From Pseudomonadota bacterium (GTDB lineage Bacteria > Pseudomonadota > Gammaproteobacteria > Burkholderiales > Burkholderiaceae_C): 12,191 nt of DNA. The position numbers and the translations under genes were made by a program. Numbering within the stretch: position 1 is the first letter of the stretch; each line of letters begins with the position of its first letter. Of the stretch, positions 6,486 to 12,191 are shown one piece after another. The notes beneath the pieces were generated by a model. It had not been told where the DNA came from. It did not search any database and was given only the letters and a program-made list of their open reading frames with translations. The stretch covers positions 1 through 12,191 of the forward strand of contig JAUPTP010000021.1 in NCBI GenBank assembly GCA_030918015.1, written 5' to 3'.

Positions 6486-6659
6486 CCGGTGAGAAGCCCC
6501 GGTAGCCGCGACATCGGCACAGGTTTATTGTCGACAGCCCACGGTGCTGAGTTGAGTACGTTAGAGGGGCTTTCGATCACCATTTCGTGGCACAGCGCAA
6601 TCCTCGACCTCGTCTCCAGCGTCCATGCCATCGCCTCTTCCGCTGCAGCGGCCTCTGTC
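6486..6659. promoter_or_regulatory. Divergent intergenic region, probable promoter area of the PYP gene set
   Basis: This 174-base gap separates the coiled-coil gene (leftward) from the 227-residue protein gene (rightward). By position it should hold the promoter of the PYP gene set and that of the divergent gene. The most AT-rich patch is around 6520-6560 (for example ggtttattgtcgaca). I could not find a convincing -35/-10 pair on either strand. Confidence 0.35.
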
Positions 6660-7343
6660 ATGACCTCATTCCACCCCGCGTTCGAACGCACGGCTTCGGG
6701 CCCCGTGAACGGCGCCTGGCGCCCCTTGCTGAGAACTCGCCTTGTCGGCCGCGCCGAGCCGCTGTTCATCGACACCGACGGTCTGCGCAGTGCGGCCTCG
6801 CTCTGGAGCGGCGCACTGGTGTGGGCGCAGCTGCTGCGCGCCCACCCCGACATCACCGGCGTGGTGGTGTGGCAGACCGAGCGTCTGGCGCTGATGCAGC
6901 TGCTGGTGGCGGCCCTGTGGGACGGCCGCACCGTGCGGATCGAGGCGACTTCACGCGCGCCCCGGCCTGACGCCTGGTGCCTGGACGGCCGGCAGGTGAT
7001 GCACGACGGCCAGGCCGTGTGCCGTCTGGGCGATGGGGGCTGGCCGGATCTGGCCGGGCCGGCGCGCCTGTCCACCCTGGACATGCTGGCCGGTGCGCCC
7101 ATGCACGGCGACCTGGCGGTGCGCGACCGACAGGCCAGCCACGGCGATCTCTGGCAGGACCTGGGCGCGCCGCTGAGCGCGCAGCAGCCGGCGCCACAGC
7201 CGGCCAGCGGCATGCAGGAGCCCAGGATCGAGGTGCTGGAGCCCTTCGACCTGGCCGCGCTGGCCACGCCGCACGAGGTGCTCAACGATGCCCTGCTGCC
7301 GCTGCTGCGCTGCACCGAAGTCTGGGAGCGGCAGGCGACCTGA
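6660..7343 (+). CDS. Unknown 227-residue protein with a weak ANL-ligase N-terminal-like segment
   Basis: I do not recognise the full-length family. The frame is open from 6465, but the upstream residues look non-coding and overlap the start of the coiled-coil gene, so ATG 6660 (protein start MTSFHPAFER) is chosen; no ribosome site is evident. Residues 35-105 (LFIDTDGLRSAASLWSGALV at 35-54, VVVWQTERLALMQLLVAALW at 68-87, then DGRTVRIEA at 88-96) follow the pattern of the first subdomain of acyl-CoA synthetases. In those enzymes a helix precedes a strand, and a second helix ends in a short A-x-x-x-G-x-x-V turn. The P-loop and all later ligase motifs are absent. The pcl enzyme in this window lacks just this subdomain, so a split-ligase partner is possible but speculative. 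Residues 165-190 are Pro/Gln/Ala-rich. The stop lies 24 bases from the convergent decarboxylase stop. Cytoplasmic by sequence. Confidence 0.6.
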   Translation: MTSFHPAFERTASGPVNGAWRPLLRTRLVGRAEPLFIDTDGLRSAASLWSGALVWAQLLRAHPDITGVVVWQTERLALMQLLVAALWDGRTVRIEATSRAPRPDAWCLDGRQVMHDGQAVCRLGDGGWPDLAGPARLSTLDMLAGAPMHGDLAVRDRQASHGDLWQDLGAPLSAQQPAPQPASGMQEPRIEVLEPFDLAALATPHEVLNDALLPLLRCTEVWERQAT

Positions 7344-7367
7344 ATTCGGCCAGGCCGCCGCCCGAGA

Positions 7368-9326
7368 TCACTCCAGCGGCCGCAGCCGCGCCCGCTCGGC
7401 CTCGCGCAGCACCCGCAGGTGCGGCTCGCCGTCGCGCATCGCCAGGCCGTGCAGCTCGATGGAGCGCTGCGACTGCAGCAGCCGCACCAGGTAGCCCAGG
7501 ATGGCCGCGTCGATCACCTGCCCCGGCACCAGCACCGGGATGCCCGGCGGATAGGGCACGATCTGGTCGCAGCCCACCCGCCCGACCAGCGCCGGATTGG
7601 GCAGGCCGCTGTCGTCGAGCAGCGCCAGGCGCTCGCCGGCCTCGTAGAAGGCGTCGCGCGGCAGGCAGGCCAGCCGGGTGAAATGCGGAATGCGCGGCAG
7701 CCGTGCCGCCGGACGGGGCTCGCGGCGCTCCTTCTGCGCCTGGCGCGCCAGCCGCAGCATCGCGTCGAACAGCCGCGAGACCTTGCTGCGGGTCGTGCCG
7801 ATGGTCAGCAGCAGCGTCAGCGTGCTGTGGGTGTTCTTCTCGATCTGGATGTTGAAGCGCTCGCTCAGCTCGTCGCGCAGCTCGTCGGCGCCCCAGCCGG
7901 AGGCGGAGATGTCGATGGTGAGCTTGGTCGGATCGAGCCGGATGCCGTCGCCTCGCACCTCGTCGGCCAGCAGCTCGTCCAGGCCCAGCACCCGGAACAC
8001 GCCGGTGGCGTCGATCTTCTCGCGCAGCTCGGCGGCGAAGCCCAGCGAGCGCTCGAGCAGGCCGTAGCCCTCCATCACCGCCTGCCGGCGCGCCACGTCC
8101 AGGCTGGCAATCAGGCCGTACTGCGGGCTGGTCGAGGCGTGCATGTTGAAGTTCTCCCGGAACAGGTGCTCGTCGAAGCCAGGATCGTTCACATGGATCA
8201 TGCTGGCCTGGGAGAAGGCCGACAGCACCTTGTGCGTGCTCTGGGTGACATAGTCGGCGCCGGCCTCCAGCGCGGTCGGGCGCAGCTCGGGGTGGAAGCG
8301 CGCATGCCCGTACCAGGCCTCGTCGACGATCACCTTGATGCCGGCGGCGTGCGCCGCCTCGATGATCGGCGCCAGCTCGTAGCGCAGGCCGTCGTAGGTG
8401 CAGCTGGTCAGGATCAGCACGCGCGCCTCCGGGTGCTCCTGGATCGCCTGCAGCACCCGCGCGCGCGGCACCGGCCCGAACAGGCCGTGGCGCTCGTTGA
8501 CCGAGGAGTCCAGGTACACCGGCCGCGCGCCCGACAGGATCACGCCGTGGTGCACCGACTTGTGGCAGTTGCGGTCGAGCAGCAGCGTGTCGCCCGGCGC
8601 CAGCAGGGTCTGGAAGATGACCTTGTTCGAGGTCGAGGTGCCGTTGGTGGCGAAGTAGGTGCGCCGCGCGCCGAAGGCCTGCGCGGCCAGGCGCTGCGCC
8701 TGCGCGATCACGCCGGTCGGGTGCAGCAGCGAGTCGAGCTGCGGCACCGACACCGAGAGATCGGCGCGCAGCATCTGCTCGCCCACGAAGTCGTGGAAGT
8801 CGCCGACCCAGGGGCTGGCGCGGTAGGCGTCGCCGCCGGCGTGGCCCGGCGTGTGCCAGGAATCCTTGGCCTGCGCCACATAGGCGCGCAGCGCGTCGTA
8901 GAAGGGCGTGGCCGCGGTCTCGGCCACCTCGGCGGCCAGGATGCGCACCCAGCCGGCCGGATCGGCGTCGCCGCGGAAGAAATAGCCGTCGACCCGCTCG
9001 CTGGCCAGCGCCTCGACCAGGCCGCGGGTGTCGCCCTCGTCGAGCAGCAGGTAGATCGACAGCTCCGGGCGGCACTGGGCCAGCGCCTGCGCCAGCGCGA
9101 CCGCCGCGTCGCCCTGCGCGATGTCGATCAGCACCAGCTGCACCGCCGCGGCGGCGCGCACCGCCGCCAGCGCCTGCCCGGGCGCGGCACCCTGCACTTC
9201 CAGACGCGGCGACATCGCGGCCCGGCGCGCCTGCGTCGCCAGGGCCAGGACCTGCTCGGCGCGCGCGGACTCGTCCTCGGCCACGACCAGCAGATGAATC
9301 ACGGGGTCGGCAACAGCGGCAGACAT
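7368..9326 (-). CDS. PLP-dependent Orn/Lys/Arg decarboxylase (fold type I)
   Basis: A 652-residue member of the bacterial ornithine/lysine/arginine decarboxylase family. Residues 1-135 form the degenerate receiver-like wing domain (AVQLVLIDIA at 61-70). The catalytic PLP domain shows the phosphate-binding NGTSTSNK at 228-235, HKS at 255-257, Asp335 in VDEAWYGHARF for the PLP pyridine nitrogen, and the Schiff-base Lys366 in STHKVLSAFSQASMIH. The C-terminal domain ends in the conserved PYPPGIPVLVPGQ segment. It is shorter than AdiA or CadA (roughly 715-755 residues). It removes the carboxyl group of a basic amino acid to give a polyamine or diamine, in acid resistance or polyamine synthesis. 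Arginine is perhaps the likeliest substrate, but the sequence as read here does not settle it. ATG 9326 is supported by an AGAGG six bases upstream. It is convergent with the 227-residue gene and not evidently linked to PYP. Confidence 0.9.
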   Translation of the reverse strand: MSAAVADPVIHLLVVAEDESARAEQVLALATQARRAAMSPRLEVQGAAPGQALAAVRAAAAVQLVLIDIAQGDAAVALAQALAQCRPELSIYLLLDEGDTRGLVEALASERVDGYFFRGDADPAGWVRILAAEVAETAATPFYDALRAYVAQAKDSWHTPGHAGGDAYRASPWVGDFHDFVGEQMLRADLSVSVPQLDSLLHPTGVIAQAQRLAAQAFGARRTYFATNGTSTSNKVIFQTLLAPGDTLLLDRNCHKSVHHGVILSGARPVYLDSSVNERHGLFGPVPRARVLQAIQEHPEARVLILTSCTYDGLRYELAPIIEAAHAAGIKVIVDEAWYGHARFHPELRPTALEAGADYVTQSTHKVLSAFSQASMIHVNDPGFDEHLFRENFNMHASTSPQYGLIASLDVARRQAVMEGYGLLERSLGFAAELREKIDATGVFRVLGLDELLADEVRGDGIRLDPTKLTIDISASGWGADELRDELSERFNIQIEKNTHSTLTLLLTIGTTRSKVSRLFDAMLRLARQAQKERREPRPAARLPRIPHFTRLACLPRDAFYEAGERLALLDDSGLPNPALVGRVGCDQIVPYPPGIPVLVPGQVIDAAILGYLVRLLQSQRSIELHGLAMRDGEPHLRVLREAERARLRPLE

Positions 9327-9360
9327 GATGAACCTCTCGAAAAGATGGCAGAAAGAAAGG

Positions 9361-9387
9361 GATAACCCGTGAATTTGTTACGTTATC
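9361..9387. repeat. Inverted repeat upstream of the decarboxylase
   Basis: GATAAC at 9361-9366 and its exact complement GTTATC at 9382-9387 form 6-base arms separated by 15 bases. The stretch is AT-rich for this genome and lies 35-61 bases before the decarboxylase start. Size and placement suit a transcription-factor operator. No known regulator motif is recognised. Confidence 0.35.
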
Positions 9388-9431
9388 TGTCCAGCAATCC
9401 TTCTTGATACGCAAAGGGACCAGAATCGGCG

Positions 9432-9449
9432 CCTCCCCCCGAAGGGAGG
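9432..9449. other. Hairpin-forming sequence between the decarboxylase and the GNAT gene
   Basis: CCTCCC (9432-9437) pairs perfectly with GGGAGG (9444-9449) around a six-base loop; on the minus strand the loop is TTCGGG. On the plus strand five T's follow at 9458-9462, too far from the stem for a typical terminator. On the minus strand it would lie in the decarboxylase leader if transcription starts upstream of it. A leader structure, a weak terminator or chance are all open. Confidence 0.3.
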
Positions 9450-9560
9450 GTGACGCATTTTTCATGGCCGCTAGTCTGTGCAGGTCGGCCTGCCTTGTCC
9501 TGGCGGCCGGCGAGCGCGATCTCTCCCCGGTCCCCTCCCGCTGAAACAAGGAAGAAGAGC

Positions 9561-10202
9561 CTGCTGGCTCCCGCCCGACACGACCCTTCCCGGCGACAGA
9601 CCCTCAACGCCGGCGCCCCCACCGCGCACCCGAGCCGGCCGGAGACCGACCGGCTGCACACCCGGGTGAGCCGGCCCGCCGACTGGATCGAGATGCTCGA
9701 GCTGCTCGACCGCTGCTTTCCCTACGCGACCGAGGCCATGATGGGGCACTGGCTGTGCCACCAGCGGCCGATGATGCATGTCGCGCGCATCGGCGGGAAG
9801 GTGGCCGGCTTCGTCCATGTCCAGATCCGTCCCGAGAGCGGCACGCTCTGGATCAACATGCTGGCCGTGACCGAAGGCCACCGCCACCGCGGCGTGGCGC
9901 GCCATCTGCTGGCCCACTGCGAGCGCCTGGCCGCCCAGTGGGGCCTGGGCCGGCTGGGGCTGCAGTGCCACGAGGACAACCTCGCCGCCCTGCGGCTCTA
10001 CCAGCGCCAGGGCCACCGCCGGGTGGGCGAGACGATCCGGGCGCACGCCGGCGGCCGCTACATCGTCCATGACAAGCCCCTGCCCTGCACCATGCCGGCG
10101 CGGCCCTGCACGCCACCGCAGCCGGACCCGCGCTGGCAGCGCCTGGCCCTGCGGCTGCTCTACCTGGGCTGGTTCCGCCGTCAGGCCCGCCTGACGCGCT
10201 GA
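9561..10202 (+). CDS. GNAT-family N-acetyltransferase
   Basis: The frame encodes a GNAT acetyltransferase that would move an acetyl group from acetyl-CoA to an amine. The acetyl-CoA-binding motif A is visible as INMLAVTEGHRHRGVARHLL (9855-9914), containing the Q/RxxGxA loop RHRGVA. Motif B follows as LGLQCHEDNLAALRLYQRQG (about 9957-10016), ending in the usual NxxAxxLYxxxGF-like element. About 50 basic and Pro-rich residues follow the domain. The start is uncertain: the frame is open from GTG 9450, and the first in-frame GTG/ATG nearer the domain (9666, 9693) would clip or remove strand 1. A strong AAGGA at 9548-9552 sits eight bases before an in-frame CTG at 9561, so I place a non-AUG start there tentatively. 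The substrate is unknown, and there is no clear link to neighbours. Confidence 0.8.
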   Translation: MLAPARHDPSRRQTLNAGAPTAHPSRPETDRLHTRVSRPADWIEMLELLDRCFPYATEAMMGHWLCHQRPMMHVARIGGKVAGFVHVQIRPESGTLWINMLAVTEGHRHRGVARHLLAHCERLAAQWGLGRLGLQCHEDNLAALRLYQRQGHRRVGETIRAHAGGRYIVHDKPLPCTMPARPCTPPQPDPRWQRLALRLLYLGWFRRQARLTR

Positions 10203-10315
10203 TCGCCGCACCGTCGCACCGCCGCGGGCGGGCTGTCCCGGCCGGAAATGCAACTTGCTGCCGGCTTGTATCATCCTCACGCCCTCGACCATCGGGGGGC
10301 ACATCGAGGCAAGGG

Positions 10316-12191
10316 ATGACGAGCAGGCGGGGATCGGAAACAGGGCGGCGCCACCGGGTCGCCGAGGTGGTGGCGAGCCAGGTGGCGCCGCTGACACGCT
10401 TCTCGGCCCAGGATCTGAGAGAGCTCGGCCCCGAGCAGGAATCCTGGGCCGAGCTCACGGTGACCACCCGCCAGCGCGTCGAGCTGGAATGGACCGTCAC
10501 GATCCACCCGGGCGACGCGCCGGAAGGACTTGCGGTCTGCCCGGATGCCCCGGCCCTCGAGCGCGAACTGCAGGCCCGTCTGGACGAGGCCGAGCGCACC
10601 GCCCCGGCACTGATCCAGCACTGGGCGCAGGAGGACAGCGGTCGCTACCGCCGTCTGCTGCCGGGCGGGCTGTTCGTCGCCGGACTCGATGCGCCGCTGG
10701 GGGTGAGCGAAGACTGCCCGGACTGCGCAGGCCGTGGCCGCCTGGCCTGCCCGGCATGCCGGGGCGGGCACCTCGACTGCACGCGCTGCCAGGCCCGCGG
10801 CCGCCTGGTGTGCGCCAGCTGCCACGGGTCGGGCCGCCTCGCCTGCCCGGACTGCCAGGGCCGGGGGCAGCACGAAGCCCCGACCGCCCCCCGCCCCGGC
10901 GAACCGGCTGCCCCTGCGGTGCCCTGCCCGACCTGCATCGGCCGCGGCTGGAGCCCCTGCCCGGCCTGTGCCGGCCAGGGCGAAGCCCCCTGTCCGGACT
11001 GCGCCGGCCACGGCCAACGGGACTGTCCGCATTGCCAGGCCACCGGCGAGATCGACTGTCCGGGCTGCCACGCCAGCGGCCGGCGCCACCGCATCGGGCA
11101 GCTGCACGAGCAGCTCGTCGTCGAGGACCAGATCGAGGTGCAGCACGCCGATCCGGCCGTGGCCGAGACCTGCGCGCGACAGCTGGGCGATCCGGTGCGC
11201 ATCGGCCAGATCGCCCAGCTCGAGACGATCCGCTGGACCACCGCGCCGCTGGCCGTCCAGGCCACCCACCGGCTGCGGCTGGCCGTGCGGCAGGCCGCCC
11301 TGCAGATCGGGGCCCGGCCGCAGACCTTCACCGCGCTCGGGCCGGAGCTGTGGGTGCCGGAGCTGCACCATGCGGTCTCGCGCCTGCTCGCGCTCGATCA
11401 GCAGACGCTCGAGCGCAACACCTTCGGCAGCGGCCGCCACCTCGGCGATGCGCTGCAGCGCTTTCTGGACTCGCCGCTCCATGTCCATCTGGCGGTCGAG
11501 GGGCCGACCGCGGCGCCGCCGGACGACCGGATCGCGCCCGAACACCCGGCGCAGGCCGTGCAGCTGATGCGCCAGGCGGTCGAGCGGCTGTGGCTGCAGC
11601 GGCTGTGGCGCCCGGCCGTGGCGGCGCTGGCCGGCTCGGGCCTGATCTCCGGCGCGCTGGTGATGGCAGCCGCGCCCCGGCTCGGCTGGCCGCAGGCCGC
11701 GCTGGCCGGCACCGCCCTGGCCGCCGGCCTGTGGAGCCTGCTCGACTGGCGACTGCGCCGCCAGCTCGCCGGCGAGCTCGGGCGGGAGGCCGGTCCGGCG
11801 CTGACCCGGACGCTGCCGGGCGCACCGCCCTGGCGCCGCAGCTTCCTCATCCAGGTGGGCGCGGCCCTGCCGACCTGCGGCCTCCTCGCCCTGGCCGCCA
11901 CCCGGCTGCCCCCGGCGGCGGCCCGCATCGCCGTGCAGCAGACCGAAGTCCGCAACGAAACCCTGCTGGCCGACTGGGCGCGCAGCGACCGCGACTACCG
12001 GCTGCGCACCTACCCGCCCGCCGACTGGCTGCAGGCGCGCGCGGCTGCCGGCGACCTCGACGCGCAGCTGGTGCGGGCCTGGGCGCTGCTGCTGGGCATC
12101 GAGAACACGCCGGCGGCGGCTCCGGCCCGGCGACTGCTCGACGCGCTCGCGCAAGGCCCGCGCGCCACCGAGGCGGCCGTGCGCATCGGCC
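10316..12191 (+). CDS. Membrane protein with ten CxxC zinc knuckles in two blocks (C-terminus beyond window)
   Basis: An uninterrupted frame from ATG 10316 runs off the right edge after 625 residues; a GAGG lies six bases before the start. Residues 1-130 are unrecognised. Ten CxxC knuckles with DnaJ-like spacing (CxxCxGxG, about 11 residues apart) follow in two blocks of five. The first cysteines of each pair are at 134, 145, 155, 166, 177 and at 204, 215, 226, 237, 248, with a Pro/Ala-rich linker between blocks. Residues 260-425 are mixed alpha/beta of unknown type. Hydrophobic segments at about 433-453, 458-477 and 510-530 suggest membrane anchoring. From about 570 on, helices such as AAGDLDAQLVRAWALLLG recall Sel1/TPR-type repeats. 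DnaJ has only four such knuckles, and no J-domain is present. Zinc binding is likely; the function is unknown. It lies 113 bases after the GNAT stop. Confidence 0.82.
   Translation, partial: MTSRRGSETGRRHRVAEVVASQVAPLTRFSAQDLRELGPEQESWAELTVTTRQRVELEWTVTIHPGDAPEGLAVCPDAPALERELQARLDEAERTAPALIQHWAQEDSGRYRRLLPGGLFVAGLDAPLGVSEDCPDCAGRGRLACPACRGGHLDCTRCQARGRLVCASCHGSGRLACPDCQGRGQHEAPTAPRPGEPAAPAVPCPTCIGRGWSPCPACAGQGEAPCPDCAGHGQRDCPHCQATGEIDCPGCHASGRRHRIGQLHEQLVVEDQIEVQHADPAVAETCARQLGDPVRIGQIAQLETIRWTTAPLAVQATHRLRLAVRQAALQIGARPQTFTALGPELWVPELHHAVSRLLALDQQTLERNTFGSGRHLGDALQRFLDSPLHVHLAVEGPTAAPPDDRIAPEHPAQAVQLMRQAVERLWLQRLWRPAVAALAGSGLISGALVMAAAPRLGWPQAALAGTALAAGLWSLLDWRLRRQLAGELGREAGPALTRTLPGAPPWRRSFLIQVGAALPTCGLLALAATRLPPAAARIAVQQTEVRNETLLADWARSDRDYRLRTYPPADWLQARAAAGDLDAQLVRAWALLLGIENTPAAAPARRLLDALAQGPRATEAAVRIG

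Noticed and set aside
6505..6535. A sigma-28 (FliA)-like element on the minus strand, GCCGATGT with TAAA nearby
   Set aside because: The TAAA block directly abuts the -10-like block instead of lying about 11 bases upstream, so the spacing is wrong.
6625..6663. A 12-codon frame ending in ATGA overlap with the start at 6660
   Set aside because: No ribosome site, and short frames like this are expected by chance; it is not enough for a leader peptide.
7419..9365. A 648-codon open frame on the plus strand
   Set aside because: It is antisense to the decarboxylase, which carries the PLP Lys and Asp motifs; the translation is Gln/His/Arg/Ala-rich without domains.
9432..9462. Intrinsic terminator on the plus strand
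   Set aside because: The T-run begins eight bases after the stem, and no plus-strand gene ends nearby.
10277..12154. A 625-codon open frame on the minus strand
   Set aside because: It is antisense to the zinc-knuckle protein, whose CxxC repeats are clearly real. Its translation is Arg/Gly/Gln-rich with no domain; such frames are common shadows in GC-rich DNA.

Overview
The window looks like a piece of a high-GC betaproteobacterial chromosome, probably Burkholderiales. This rests on GC-rich codon use throughout, the style of the housekeeping genes (YigZ/IMPACT, Orn/Lys/Arg decarboxylase, GNAT), and the resemblance of the photoreceptor to proteobacterial photoactive yellow proteins. The organism assignment is an inference. 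No RNA genes, insertion sequences, CRISPR arrays or prophage genes were seen.

Left part, minus strand: the start of a short protein cut by the window edge (1-121, possibly DUF2760), then a YigZ/IMPACT-family protein (196-786).

Centre, minus strand, read from 6485 down to 852: a compact gene set built around a photoactive yellow protein (PYP). The order of transcription is a coiled-coil repeat protein (5811-6485), PYP (5343-5717), a 150-residue protein of unknown family (4837-5289), an HDOD-domain protein (3761-4840), a degenerate CheA-like protein ending in a CheW-like domain (2300-3748), and a short 4-coumarate--CoA ligase of the type that activates the PYP chromophore (852-2120). The PYP keeps the chromophore-binding Cys and the Tyr and Glu that hold the chromophore phenolate. 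The ligase would make p-coumaroyl-CoA, from which PYP takes its thioester-linked chromophore. The 150-residue protein and the N-terminus of the CheA-like protein share a module with an 11-of-16 identical core at the same residue numbers, so they are paralogous at that end. My model is a blue-light sensing system in which PYP feeds a kinase-dead CheA/CheW-like scaffold with an HDOD output protein. No tyrosine ammonia-lyase is present, so p-coumarate must come from a gene elsewhere or from the environment.

Divergent from this set, a plus-strand gene (6660-7343) encodes a 227-residue protein. Its residues 35-105 look weakly like the N-terminal subdomain of ANL (AMP-forming) ligases, which is the part the PYP-type ligase lacks.

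Right part: a fold-type-I PLP Orn/Lys/Arg decarboxylase (7368-9326, minus) with an inverted repeat and a hairpin in its leader, a GNAT acetyltransferase (start uncertain, ending 10202, plus), and a large membrane protein open to the window edge (10316 onward, plus). The last carries ten CxxC knuckles in two blocks of five, three hydrophobic segments and a helical-repeat-like C-terminus. Sampled lines of the PYP locus have clearly lower GC than the flanking genes.
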